DNA from: Actinomyces radicidentis
GTDB lineage: Bacteria > Actinomycetota > Actinomycetes > Actinomycetales > Actinomycetaceae
Direction of reading: 5' to 3'
Length of the DNA: 64,000 nt
NCBI RefSeq assembly: GCF_001553565.1
Contig: NZ_CP014228.1
Location: 2,232,001-2,296,000 of the forward strand
The notes beneath the pieces were generated by a model. The model saw only the letters and a list, made by a program, of their open reading frames with translations, searched no databases and had not been told where the DNA came from. This document shows positions 18,721 through 27,013 of this stretch, piece by piece; within the stretch, counting starts at the first letter, position 1; each line of letters begins with the position of its first letter. A program made the translations under genes and the position numbers.

Positions 18721-18759
18721 GTTAAACGTTTGACGAGCGTCCTGCGCGCGTCGCACAAT
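18721..18759 (+). promoter_or_regulatory. promoter and operator of the second lacI gene
   Basis: -35 TTGACG (18730-18735) and -10 CACAAT (18754-18759) are 18 bp apart. GTTAAACGTTTGAC (18721-18734) is a 14-bp near-palindrome overlapping the -35 box. It differs from the 13215 operator only in the central four bases (ACGT versus CCGG). Confidence 0.7.
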
Positions 18760-18818
18760 CTCCTCCGGACGCGCGCAGGAGCCCGTCCGAGAGCACGTGC
18801 GAGAAACGGAGGCCGAGG

Positions 18819-19814
18819 GTGGCCACACTGGCAGACGTCGCCTCCGCGGCGGGCGTGTCGACCGCGACGGTCTCCCTGGTCCTGTCCGGCAAGGCCGAGG
18901 GCCGCGTCGCCAAGGCGACCGCCCAGCGCGTCCAGGCCGCCGCCGACGAGGCCGGCTACGTCCGCAACGCCGTCGCCGGCTCCCTGCGCTCCCGGTCCAC
19001 CCGCACCCTCGGGCTCGTCTCCGAGCGCTCCACCTCCTCCGGCGCCGTCCTCGCCGACGTCCTCGCCGTCTGCCGCGAGGCCGGCTGGTCGATGCTCGTC
19101 ACCGACCTCGGGCACACGCCCAAGGAGACGCGCGAGGCCGTCCGCGAGCTGCGCCAGCGGCGCGTCGACGCCGTCATCTACGCCCCCACCACCCGCCAGA
19201 AGGTCCACGTCGACCGCGCCCTCGACCACGTCGCGGTCCTTAACGGCTACGCCGACCGGCCCGGCGTCCCCGGAGCCGTCGCCGACGAGGAGACCGGCGC
19301 CGTCGAGGCCGTCGGCCACCTCCTCGCCCTCGGGCACCGCCGCATCGCCCACCTCACCCTCGACCGCGACGACGACGTCACCGTCCGCCTGCGCCAGTCC
19401 GGCTACTCCGGGGCGCTGGCGGCCGCCGGGCTCACGGTCGATCCCTCCCTCGTCGTCGCCTGCGACGGCACGCCCTCCGGGGCCGACCGCGCCGCGCGCG
19501 CCCTGCTCGACCGCGCGGACCGCCCCACGGCCGTGTTCTGCTACGACGACGCCCTCGCCCTGGGCGTCTACCGCCAGGCGCGGGCCCTCGGGCTGCGCCT
19601 GCCCGAGGACCTCTCCGTCATCGGCTTCGACGAGCTGACCGTGCTCGCGGAGAACGTCGCCCCGCAGCTGACGGCGCTGCGCCTGCCGCGACGAGACATG
19701 GCCGAGTGGGTGACCAGCGGCCTCATCGGGGGAGCGGGGGAGCTGCCCCGCATCCCGACGGTCTTCACCTGCGAACTCATCGAGCGCGGCTCGACGGCGG
19801 CTCCCGCGGCCTGA
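18819..19814 (+). CDS. LacI-family transcriptional repressor, paralogue of the upstream one
   Basis: A protein of 331 aa. The HTH is ATLADVASAAGVSTATVSLV with the hinge GYVRNAVAGSLRSRST, close to the repressor at 13309 throughout, including the effector domain (DRPTAVFCYDDALALGVY). GTG 18819 lies downstream of GAGAAACGGAGG. It is the last gene of the sugar locus and has its own promoter with an operator over the -35, so it is probably autoregulated. A second related repressor suggests that two ligands or two dose ranges control the same operon, which is an inference. Confidence 0.9.
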   Translation: MATLADVASAAGVSTATVSLVLSGKAEGRVAKATAQRVQAAADEAGYVRNAVAGSLRSRSTRTLGLVSERSTSSGAVLADVLAVCREAGWSMLVTDLGHTPKETREAVRELRQRRVDAVIYAPTTRQKVHVDRALDHVAVLNGYADRPGVPGAVADEETGAVEAVGHLLALGHRRIAHLTLDRDDDVTVRLRQSGYSGALAAAGLTVDPSLVVACDGTPSGADRAARALLDRADRPTAVFCYDDALALGVYRQARALGLRLPEDLSVIGFDELTVLAENVAPQLTALRLPRRDMAEWVTSGLIGGAGELPRIPTVFTCELIERGSTAAPAA

Positions 19815-19857
19815 CGGGGCGCGCGGAGCGGTCCGCGCGGCCACGGGCGGCCCCGTC
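19813..19857 (+). terminator. two-part terminator hairpin after the second lacI gene
   Basis: GACGGGGC (19813-19820) pairs with GCCCCGTC (19850-19857) as the outer stem. Inside it GCGCGGA pairs with TCCGCGC around GCGG. It begins at the stop codon. Confidence 0.6.
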
Positions 19858-19958
19858 GGAGCGGCGTCGTCACCGCCTCTCAGCCCTCGGCCGCCCTATA
19901 GGCGTCACTCATGGACGGTAAGCGTGCCGGACGCCACTCGTCGTCAGTCCCGCCGCAC

Positions 19959-20007
19959 TTGCCAGCGTTGAATATGGGAACAAAGATCTTGGGTAAAGTT
20001 GGTCAAC
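19959..20007 (+). promoter_or_regulatory. suf operon promoter region with candidate SufR site
   Basis: This is an unusually A/T-rich stretch for the window. -35 TTGCCA (19959-19964) and -10-like AAAGAT (19982-19987) are 17 bp apart. The perfect dyad GTTG-GT-CAAC is at 19998-20007, just downstream, where a bound regulator would block transcription. Assigning the dyad to SufR is an inference from its position. Confidence 0.5.
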
Positions 20008-20098
20008 GCCCCGAGCCCGCCCCGCGCGGCGCTCCCGGCCGACCCGCCCAGCCGGCCACCGCCGACCGGGCTCACCGATGAGACCGAGAGGAGATGCC

Positions 20099-20833
20099 AT
20101 GAACCAGGCCGATGACGACTCCACCCGGGCGCGCGTCCTCGATCTCATCGTCGAGAAGGGGCCCGTCTCCGCGGCGCAGCTCGCCCGGGTCCTCGACCTC
20201 ACCCCCGCCGCCGTGCGCCGTCACATCACGGCGCTCGAGGAGACCGGCGAGATCCAGGTCCACACGCCTGCCGCCGGAGGCAAGCGCGGACGCGGGCGGC
20301 CGGCCCGGCACTACGTCGGCACCCCGGACGCCCGCACCACCTTCGCCGAGGGGTACTCCGACCTCGCCAACCGCGCCCTCACCTACCTCCAGCAGGTGGC
20401 GGGGGACAAGGCCGTCGACTCCTTCGCGGCCGCCCGCGGGCGCGACCTCGAGCGCCGCTACATGCCCGTCGTCGAGGCCGCCGGCAAGGACCCGGCGGAC
20501 CGGGCCTCCGCGCTCGCGGACGCCCTCACCCTCGACGGCTACGCGGCCACCGTGCGCGACGTCGGCGACGGCACCTACGCCGTCCAGCTGTGCCAGGGCC
20601 ACTGCCCCGTGCGCGACGTCGCCGGCCAGTTCAACGAGCTCTGCGAGGCCGAGACCCAGGCCTTCGCCCGGCTCCTCGGCGTGCCCGTCCAGCGCCTCGC
20701 CACCCTCGCCGGCGGCGACCACGTCTGCACGACCCACGTCCCCATCGCCATGCCGGCGCTGCGCAAGCGCGCCGTCCGAGCAGCAACAGACCCGCGGGGC
20801 CACCGGCCCCAGCGAACGGAAGGAACCCGATGA
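20099..20833 (+). CDS. sufR: SufR-type iron-sulfur-sensing repressor
   Basis: A protein of 244 aa. The N-terminal winged HTH ([20 protein letters not shown], then [16 protein letters not shown]) is followed by a basic wing [14 protein letters not shown]. The C-terminal half carries the cluster-ligand cysteines: LCQGHCP near residue 165, ELCEAE near 181 and HVCTTH near 209. SufR proteins bind an Fe-S cluster and repress the suf operon when cluster supply is sufficient. Start ATG 20099 follows GAGAGGAG; ATG 20078 is in frame but lacks a Shine-Dalgarno. The stop overlaps sufB (ATGA). About 20 residues after the Cys region look poorly conserved. Confidence 0.9.
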   Translation: MNQADDDSTRARVLDLIVEKGPVSAAQLARVLDLTPAAVRRHITALEETGEIQVHTPAAGGKRGRGRPARHYVGTPDARTTFAEGYSDLANRALTYLQQVAGDKAVDSFAAARGRDLERRYMPVVEAAGKDPADRASALADALTLDGYAATVRDVGDGTYAVQLCQGHCPVRDVAGQFNELCEAETQAFARLLGVPVQRLATLAGGDHVCTTHVPIAMPALRKRAVRAATDPRGHRPQRTEGTR

Positions 20834-22281
20834 CACAGCCCGTGACGGAGACCATGAACGAGGCGCCGCGCAACAGCGACGACGAGATCATCGACTCCAT
20901 CTCCACCCAGTACGACTTCGGGTGGCACGACTCCGACACCGCCGGCGCCACCGCGAAGCGCGGCCTGTCGGAGGAGGTCGTCCGGGAGATCTCCGCGATC
21001 AAGGGCGAGCCGGAGTGGATGCTCGCCAAGCGCCTCAAGGCCTACGAGACCTTCCTCCGCAAGCCCATGCCCACCTGGGGCGTCGACATGTCCGACCTCG
21101 ACATGGACCAGGTCAAGTACTACGTCCGCTCCACGGACCGCCCCACCAACTCGTGGGACGACCTGCCCGAGGACATCAAGAACACCTACGACCGCATCGG
21201 CATCCCCGAGGCCGAGCACGAGCGCCTCGTCGCCGGCGTCGCCGCCCAGTACGAGTCCGAGGTCGTCTACAACCAGATCCGCTCCGACCTCGAGGAGCAG
21301 GGCGTCATCTTCGTCGACACCGACACCGCGGTGCGCGACTACCCCGAGCTCGTCCAGGAGTACTTCGGCTCCGTCGTGCCCGCGGGCGACAACAAGTTCG
21401 CCGCCCTCAACACGGCCGTGTGGTCCGGCGGCTCCTTCATCTACGTCCCCAAGGGCGTCAAGGTCGAGATCCCGCTCCAGGCCTACTTCCGCATCAACAC
21501 GGAGAACATGGGCCAGTTCGAGCGAACGCTGATCATCGCCGACGAGGACTCCTACGTCCACTACGTCGAGGGCTGCACCGCCCCGATCTACTCCACGGAC
21601 TCCCTGCACTCCGCGATCGTCGAGATCGTCGTCAAGAAGAACGCCCGCGTGCGCTACACGACGATCCAGAACTGGTCGAACAACGTGTGGAACCTCGTCA
21701 CCCAGCGCGCCACCTGCGAGGAGGGCGCCACCATGGAGTGGGTCGACGGCAACATCGGCTCCAAGAAGAACATGAAGTACCCGGCCGTCTACCTCATGGG
21801 CCCCCACGCCCGCGGCGAGGCCCTCTCCATCGCCTTCGCCGGCGAGGGCCAGCACCAGGACACCGGCGCCAAGATGGTCCACATGGCCCCGTACACCTCG
21901 AGCCACATCGTCTCGAAGTCGATCTCCCGCCACGGCGGTCGCTCCGGCTACCGCGGCCTCGTCCAGATCATGAAGAACGCGCGCCACTCGAAGTCCAACG
22001 TCCTGTGCGACGCGCTCCTCGTCGACGAGATCTCCCGCTCGGACACCTACCCCTACGTCGACGTGCGCACCGACGACGTCGAGATGGGCCACGAGGCCAC
22101 CGTGTCCAAGGTGAGCGCGGACCAGCTCTTCTACCTCATGCAGCGCGGCCTGTCCGAGACCGAGGCCATGGCGACCATCGTCCGCGGCTTCGTCGAGCCC
22201 ATCGCCCGCGAGCTGCCCATGGAGTACGCCCTCGAGCTCAACCGCCTCATCGAGCTGCAGATGGAGAACTCGGTCGGCTGA
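20830..22281 (+). CDS. sufB: Fe-S cluster scaffold subunit SufB
   Basis: A protein of 483 aa, full family length. It contains the SufBD core with [36 protein letters not shown], and [12 protein letters not shown] near residue 395, which holds the Cys used for cluster assembly. It works with SufC and SufD as the SufBC2D scaffold, accepting sulfur from SufS/SufU. ATG 20830 overlaps the sufR stop by 4 bp and has GGAAGGAA upstream, so repressor and scaffold are translationally linked. No oddity is seen. Confidence 0.96.
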   Translation: MTQPVTETMNEAPRNSDDEIIDSISTQYDFGWHDSDTAGATAKRGLSEEVVREISAIKGEPEWMLAKRLKAYETFLRKPMPTWGVDMSDLDMDQVKYYVRSTDRPTNSWDDLPEDIKNTYDRIGIPEAEHERLVAGVAAQYESEVVYNQIRSDLEEQGVIFVDTDTAVRDYPELVQEYFGSVVPAGDNKFAALNTAVWSGGSFIYVPKGVKVEIPLQAYFRINTENMGQFERTLIIADEDSYVHYVEGCTAPIYSTDSLHSAIVEIVVKKNARVRYTTIQNWSNNVWNLVTQRATCEEGATMEWVDGNIGSKKNMKYPAVYLMGPHARGEALSIAFAGEGQHQDTGAKMVHMAPYTSSHIVSKSISRHGGRSGYRGLVQIMKNARHSKSNVLCDALLVDEISRSDTYPYVDVRTDDVEMGHEATVSKVSADQLFYLMQRGLSETEAMATIVRGFVEPIARELPMEYALELNRLIELQMENSVG

Positions 22282-22393
22282 CGCCGCTGCCGCCGCTCGC
22301 GTGCCGCGCCCGCCCGGGCTCGCACCCACCGAGTCCCCCTCCGCACAGACCTCACCCATGACCAGCCGGAGCACTCCGGCACAGGAGAACCTC

Positions 22394-23641
22394 ATGCCCG
22401 ACCTCTCGACCGACCACTCGAAGGCGACGCTCGAGGGCGCCCACTCCCACGGGCCCGCCCGTCGCTACGTCTCCTCCCGAGCCGACCGCCCCACGTCCTT
22501 CGACGCCGCCGACGTCCCCGTCCCCGGCGGCCGCGAGGAGGAGTGGCGCTTCACCCCCATGAAGCGCTTCAAGCCCCTCTTCGACCTCGACGCCGTCACC
22601 GCGGGCACCGCGACCGACGCCGTCTCCCTCACCGTCGACGCCCCCGAGGGCGTCGCCGTCGAGAGCCTGGAGAGCGGCGACGCCCGCCTCGGCACCGTCG
22701 GCGCGCCCTCGGACCGCACCGCCGTCGTCGCCTGGAACGCCGCGTCCCAGGCCACCGCCGTCACTCTCACCGCCGGCACCGAGCTCGCCTCGGCCGTCCG
22801 CGTGAACGTCAAGGGCTCCGACACTCCGACTGACGGGGGCCTGGCCAACCCGACGGCCCTCGGCCTCCTCGTCACCGCAGAGGCCGGCGCCAAGGGCACC
22901 GTCGTCATCGACCACACCGGGACCGCGGCCCTGACCGAGACCGTCGAGGTCGTCGTCGCCGAGGGCGCCGAGCTCACCCTCGTCACCGTCCAGGGCTGGG
23001 AGGACGAGGCCGTCCACGCCTCCAACCACCGCGTGCGCGTCGAGGGCCGCGGCACTCTCAAGCACGTCGTCGTCAGCCTCGGCGGGGACGTGCGCGTCTC
23101 CCCGGACCTCGGCTTCTCCGGCGAGGGTGGCCACATCGACGCCTACGGCGTCTACTTCACCGACGCCGGCCAGCACCAGGAGCACCGCCCCTACGTCGCC
23201 CACACCGAGGCGAGCTGCTACTCCCGCGTCACCTACAAGGGCGCCCTCCAGGGCAAGAACGCCCACGCCGTGTGGGTCGGCGACTGCTACATCGGCGAGA
23301 GGGCCCGCGGCACCGACACCTACGAGCTCAACCGCAACCTCGTCCTCACCGAGGGCGCCAAGGCCGACTCCATCCCGAACCTGGAGATCAAGAACGGCAA
23401 CATCGCCGGCGCCGGCCACGCCTCCGCCACCGGCCGCTTCGACGACGAGCAGCTGTTCTACCTCGAGGCCCGCGGCATCCCGGAGACAGAGGCCCGTCGC
23501 CTCGTCGTCCTCGGCTTCTTCAACGAGATCGTCGCCGAGATCGGCGTCCCCGAGGTCGAGGAGACCCTCATGGGCGCCATCGAGAAGGAGCTGGCCCTCA
23601 CCGGCCTCCTCGACGCCCCCGACGCCGACGCGCAGGCCTGA
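22394..23641 (+). CDS. sufD: Fe-S cluster assembly protein SufD
   Basis: A protein of 415 aa. The N-terminus carries the SufD pattern PGGREEEWRFTPMKRF, and the C-terminal SufBD domain has SCYSRVTYKGALQGKNAHAV and GHASATGRFDDEQLFYLEAR. It is a structural partner of SufB, needed for iron acquisition in the complex. Start ATG 22394 follows CAGGAG; the ATG at 22358 is in frame but has a poor context. The gap of 112 bp after sufB shows no terminator. Confidence 0.95.
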   Translation: MPDLSTDHSKATLEGAHSHGPARRYVSSRADRPTSFDAADVPVPGGREEEWRFTPMKRFKPLFDLDAVTAGTATDAVSLTVDAPEGVAVESLESGDARLGTVGAPSDRTAVVAWNAASQATAVTLTAGTELASAVRVNVKGSDTPTDGGLANPTALGLLVTAEAGAKGTVVIDHTGTAALTETVEVVVAEGAELTLVTVQGWEDEAVHASNHRVRVEGRGTLKHVVVSLGGDVRVSPDLGFSGEGGHIDAYGVYFTDAGQHQEHRPYVAHTEASCYSRVTYKGALQGKNAHAVWVGDCYIGERARGTDTYELNRNLVLTEGAKADSIPNLEIKNGNIAGAGHASATGRFDDEQLFYLEARGIPETEARRLVVLGFFNEIVAEIGVPEVEETLMGAIEKELALTGLLDAPDADAQA

Positions 23642-23691
23642 GCGGCCACCCACGACGAACTTACCGAACTGACTTCCAGAGAAGAGCACTC

Positions 23692-24444
23692 ATGAGCACC
23701 CTCGAGATCAAGAACCTCCACGTCCAGGTCGCCACCAATGACGGCCCCAAGCAGATCCTCCGCGGCGTCGACCTCACCGTCGACTCCAACGAGGTCCACG
23801 CCATCATGGGCCCCAACGGCTCCGGCAAGTCCACGCTCGCCTACTCCATCGCCGGCCACCCCGACTACGAGGTCACCGACGGCGAGGTCCTCCTCGACGG
23901 CGAGAACCTCCTCGACATGACCGTCGACGAGCGGGCCCGCGCCGGCCTCTTCCTCGCCATGCAGTACCCGGTCGAGGTCCCTGGCGTCTCCGTCTCCAAC
24001 TTCCTGCGCACCGCCAAGACCGCCGTCGACGGCCAGGCCCCCAAGGTCCGCCAGTGGGTCGCCGAGGTCAACGCCGCCATGGAGAGGCTCCGCATGGACC
24101 CGGCCTTCGCCCAGCGCGACGTCAACGCGGGCTTCTCCGGCGGTGAGAAGAAGCGCTTCGAGATCCTCCAGATGGAGCTCCTCAAGCCGCGCTTCGCGAT
24201 CCTCGACGAGACCGACTCCGGTCTCGACGTCGACGCCCTGCGCATCGTCTCTGAGGGCGTCAACCGGCTCCACGACTCCTCCGACGCCGGCTTCCTCCTC
24301 ATCACGCACTACACGCGCATCCTGCGCTACATCGAGCCCAGCCACGTCCACGTCCTCGTCAAGGGCCGCGTGGCCGAGGAGGGCGGCCCCGACCTGGCCG
24401 ACCGCCTCGAGAACGAGGGCTACGACCGCTTCCTGCAGGCCTGA
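23692..24444 (+). CDS. sufC: SufC ABC-type ATPase
   Basis: A protein of 250 aa. Walker A GPNGSGKST near residue 40, signature FSGGEKKRFEILQ near 148, Walker B RFAILDETDSGLDVDAL near 166, and the switch His in LLITHYTRI are all present. SufC hydrolyses ATP to drive conformational change in SufB/D. ATG 23692 lies downstream of AGAGAAGAG. All catalytic elements are intact and length is standard. Confidence 0.97.
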   Translation: MSTLEIKNLHVQVATNDGPKQILRGVDLTVDSNEVHAIMGPNGSGKSTLAYSIAGHPDYEVTDGEVLLDGENLLDMTVDERARAGLFLAMQYPVEVPGVSVSNFLRTAKTAVDGQAPKVRQWVAEVNAAMERLRMDPAFAQRDVNAGFSGGEKKRFEILQMELLKPRFAILDETDSGLDVDALRIVSEGVNRLHDSSDAGFLLITHYTRILRYIEPSHVHVLVKGRVAEEGGPDLADRLENEGYDRFLQA

Positions 24445-24458
24445 GGCCCGCAGCCCCC

Positions 24459-24495
24459 CCCGGGGCGGACGGTGCACGCCGTCGCCCGCCCCGGG
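24459..24495 (+). terminator. intercistronic hairpin between sufC and sufS
   Basis: CCCGGGGCGG (24459-24468) pairs with CCGCCCCGGG (24486-24495). A second inner stem is ACGG/CCGT around TGCACG, with a 3-nt bulge between the stems. It follows a run of eight C (24454-24461). It may attenuate expression of sufS-U-T relative to sufBDC. There is no T-run. Confidence 0.5.
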
Positions 24496-24572
24496 AGCGC
24501 ACCGCGCCGCCCGTCGGCACGACGCGCGCCGTCCCTGAACGACCAGCAACCCCCTTCGGAGGCACCCCGCCC

Positions 24573-25901
24573 ATGACCGCCACCCCGGCCCTCCCGCTCA
24601 CCGCGGAGGAGGTCGACGCCGTCCGCGCCGACTTCCCGTACCTGGCCCGCCCCGCCCGCAACGGCGGCGAGCTGGCCTACCTCGACTGGGGTGCGACCAG
24701 CCAGAAGCCCGCCGCCGTCATCGAGGCGGAGGCGGAGTTCCTCCGGCTGCACAACGGCGCCGCCGGCCGCTCCACCTACCAGATCGCCGACGAGGCCACC
24801 GCCGTCTGGGAGGACGCCCGCGACGCCGTCGCCGCCCTCGTCGGCGCCCGCGCTGAGAACCTCGTCTTCACCAAGAACGCCACGGAGGCCCTCAACCTCG
24901 TCCCCATGGCCATCGGCCACGCCAGCCTCGGCCGCCCCGCCGAGCGCGGGGGAGCGCCCGCCGACGCCTCCGACCCCTCGCGCCGCCTCGTCATCGGGGA
25001 GGGCGACGAGGTCGTCGTCACCCGCGCCGAGCACCACGCCAACCTCGTGCCCTGGCAGGAGCTGTGCGCCCGCACCGGCGCCACGCTGCGCTGGCTCGAC
25101 CTCACCCCCGAGGGCCGCATCGACCTCGACACCCTCGGCGTCATCACCGAGCGCACCAAGGTCCTCGCCCTCACGCACGCCTCCAACGTCACCGGCGCCA
25201 TCAGCCCGCTCGACGCGAGCCTCCCGGCCGCGCAGGCCGTCGGCGCGCTCGTCGTCCTCGACACCTGCCAGTCCAGCGCCCACCTGCCGATCGACTTCAA
25301 GGACCTGACGCGCCGCGGCGTCGACGCCATCGTCCTGTCGAGCCACAAGATGCTCGGCCCGACCGGCATCGGCGCCCTCGTCGCCACCGAGGAGCTCCTG
25401 GCCTCCATGCCCGCCGTCCTCACCGGCGGCTCCATGATCGAGGTCGTCACCATGGAGTCCTCCACCTACATGGAGGGCCCCGCCCGCTTCGAGGCCGGCA
25501 GCCAGCCGCTCGCCCAGGCCGCCGGCTGGCAGGTCGCCGTCGAGTACCTCGCGGGCCTCGGCCTCGACCGCCTCCACGCGGGGGAGAAGGATCTCACCGA
25601 GCGGGCGCTGGCCGGGCTCGAGACCCTGCCGGGCGTGCGCATCATCGGCCCCCGCGACGCCGAGGACCGCACCGGCGTCGTCGCCTTCGTCATCGAGGGC
25701 GTCCACCCGCACGACGTCGGCCAGGTGCTCGACGCCGCCGGCGTCGCCGTGCGCACCGGGCACCACTGCGCCCAGCCGATCCACGCGCACTTCGGGGTCC
25801 CCTCGTCCTCGCGCGCGACCTTCGGCCCCACGACCACCCCGGAGGAGGTCGACCGCCTCCTCGAGGCCGTCGCCTCCGTCCGCACCTACTTCCAGAGGTG
25901 A
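24573..25901 (+). CDS. sufS: SufS-type cysteine desulfurase
   Basis: A protein of 442 aa, a PLP enzyme. Features: FTKNATEALNLVPMAIGH near residue 100, the His stacking region TRAEHHANLVPWQ, the Schiff-base Lys in IVLSSHKMLGPTGIG near 257, and the active Cys in RTGHHCAQPIHAHFG near 398. It abstracts sulfur from cysteine and passes it to SufU. An inserted acidic/Pro segment near residue 125 (PAERGGAPADASDPSRR) makes it slightly longer than usual. ATG 24573 follows GGAGG. It lies 2 nt upstream of sufU. Confidence 0.95.
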   Translation: MTATPALPLTAEEVDAVRADFPYLARPARNGGELAYLDWGATSQKPAAVIEAEAEFLRLHNGAAGRSTYQIADEATAVWEDARDAVAALVGARAENLVFTKNATEALNLVPMAIGHASLGRPAERGGAPADASDPSRRLVIGEGDEVVVTRAEHHANLVPWQELCARTGATLRWLDLTPEGRIDLDTLGVITERTKVLALTHASNVTGAISPLDASLPAAQAVGALVVLDTCQSSAHLPIDFKDLTRRGVDAIVLSSHKMLGPTGIGALVATEELLASMPAVLTGGSMIEVVTMESSTYMEGPARFEAGSQPLAQAAGWQVAVEYLAGLGLDRLHAGEKDLTERALAGLETLPGVRIIGPRDAEDRTGVVAFVIEGVHPHDVGQVLDAAGVAVRTGHHCAQPIHAHFGVPSSSRATFGPTTTPEEVDRLLEAVASVRTYFQR

Positions 25902-25903
25902 CC

Positions 25904-26386
25904 ATGAACGACCTCGACCAGCTCTACCAGCAGGTCATCCTCGACCACTCCAAGGAGCGCCACGGAGAGGGCGCCCTCGAGACCGCCGACGCCGAGTCGC
26001 ACCAGGTGAACCCCACCTGCGGCGACGAGGTGACCCTCACCGTCCGGCTCCAGGACGGCAAGGTCCGGGCCGTGGGCTGGGAGGGGGACGGCTGCTCCAT
26101 CTCCCAGGCCTCCATCTCCGTCATGCACGACCTCGTCGACGGCGCCGACCTCGCCACCGTTGCGCGGCTCGAGCGCGAGTTCGACGAGATGATGCACTCC
26201 CGCGGCAAGGGCGTCCCCGACGAGCTCCTTGACGACCTCGAGGACGGCGCCGCCTTCGAGGGCACCTCGAAGTACCCCAACCGCGTCAAGTGCGCCCTCC
26301 TGGGCTGGAAGGCCCTCAAGGACGCCGTCGTCCAGACCGGCACCGCCTGGCCGGCGCCCGCCGACGACGAGACCACCGGCGCCTGA
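25904..26386 (+). CDS. sufU: SufU sulfur-transfer protein
   Basis: A protein of 160 aa, IscU-like fold of the SufU subgroup. It opens with LYQQVILDHSKERHG and has the zinc ligands in NPTCGDEV near residue 40, GDGCSISQAS near 66, and VKCALLGW near 131. The SufU-specific insertion between the second and third cysteines is present. It accepts the persulfide from SufS. ATG 25904 lies 2 nt after the sufS stop, inside an AGAGGTGACC context. Confidence 0.95.
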   Translation: MNDLDQLYQQVILDHSKERHGEGALETADAESHQVNPTCGDEVTLTVRLQDGKVRAVGWEGDGCSISQASISVMHDLVDGADLATVARLEREFDEMMHSRGKGVPDELLDDLEDGAAFEGTSKYPNRVKCALLGWKALKDAVVQTGTAWPAPADDETTGA

Positions 26387-26427
26387 GCGCCGAGACCGAC
26401 CCCACGACCTCAACACAAGGAGAACCC

Positions 26428-26823
26428 ATGAGCGAGCCCACCACCTCCTCGCCGGGAGCCCCCGGAGACGCCGCCAACCCGATGGCCGCGCAGCACGACC
26501 CGACCGCCCTGGCCGACGTCGACGTGGCCGCCATCGAGGAGGCCCTCCGCGACGTCATCGACCCCGAGCTCGGCATCAACGTGGTCGACCTCGGCCTCCT
26601 CTACGGGCTGTCCATCGAGCCGGACGGCACCGTCGTCCTCGACATGACGCTCACGACCGCCGCCTGCCCGCTCACCGACGTCATCGAGGAGCAGGCCCAG
26701 CAGGCCCTCGGGCTCATCGCCGACAAGGTCCGCATCCAGTGGGTGTGGCTGCCGCCGTGGGGCCCGGACAAGATCACCCCTGAGGGCCGCGAGCAGCTCC
26801 GCGCCCTCGGCTTCAACGTCTGA
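26428..26823 (+). CDS. sufT: SufT/MIP18-family (DUF59) Fe-S assembly protein
   Basis: A protein of 131 aa. The DUF59 core begins IEEALRDVIDPELGINVVDL near residue 35, with TTAACPLTDVIEEQAQQAL near 78 holding the conserved Cys, and a C-terminal VWLPPWGPDKIT. Members help deliver Fe-S clusters to target proteins. ATG 26428 has an AAGGAG Shine-Dalgarno. It is the last gene of the suf operon, before a strong terminator. Confidence 0.92.
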   Translation: MSEPTTSSPGAPGDAANPMAAQHDPTALADVDVAAIEEALRDVIDPELGINVVDLGLLYGLSIEPDGTVVLDMTLTTAACPLTDVIEEQAQQALGLIADKVRIQWVWLPPWGPDKITPEGREQLRALGFNV

Positions 26824-26837
26824 GGCTCCGTCCGTCG

Positions 26838-26879
26838 CGAGATCGGGACATCCTGACTTCGAGATCGGGACATCCTGAC
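26838..26879. repeat. two 20-bp direct repeats, possible insertion-sequence relic
   Basis: CGAGATCGGGACATCCTGAC occurs at 26838-26857 and again, exactly, at 26860-26879, with TT between. Read on the minus strand the units are GTCAGGATGTCCCGATCTCG. From memory this resembles the tandem GATGTCC-type repeats next to IS481-family ends in actinobacteria. No transposase remnant is nearby, so the IS link is unproven. Confidence 0.6.
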
Positions 26880-26889
26880 GCTGAGACCG

Positions 26890-26920
26890 GTCCGTCCTCC
26901 CCACCCAGGGGAGGGCGGAC
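26890..26920 (+). terminator. rho-independent terminator of the suf operon
   Basis: A 13-bp stem with one G-U pair (26890-26902 with 26908-26920), loop ACCCA, then TGTCTTGTG, which is U-rich for this genome. It is the best canonical terminator in the window. Confidence 0.8.
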
Positions 26921-26976
26921 TGTCTTGTGCTCGGTGCGTGAGCTGACGCCGCGAGGGCACTGCTCTGCCAGTGGTC

Positions 26977-27007
26977 TTGACCCTGCCACGGTGTCAGGGG
27001 CCAGGCT
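26977..27007 (+). promoter_or_regulatory. MerR-type promoter with 19-bp spacer and internal dyad
   Basis: -35 TTGACC (26977-26982) and -10-like CAGGCT (27002-27007) are 19 bp apart, the over-long spacing typical of MerR-activated promoters. The 19-bp imperfect palindrome 26981-26999 (arms CCCTG/CAGGG, inner CAC/GTG) is centred in the spacer. The -10 ends 6 nt before ATG 27014, so the transcript would be leaderless. Confidence 0.75.
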
Positions 27008-27013
27008 GTGCCC

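Noticed and set aside
19911-20081. Possible 56-aa leader peptide upstream of sufR
   Set aside because: An ATG-initiated frame exists and a TATAGG-like box precedes it, but spacing is off, it runs through the suf promoter and there is no Shine-Dalgarno or coding character.
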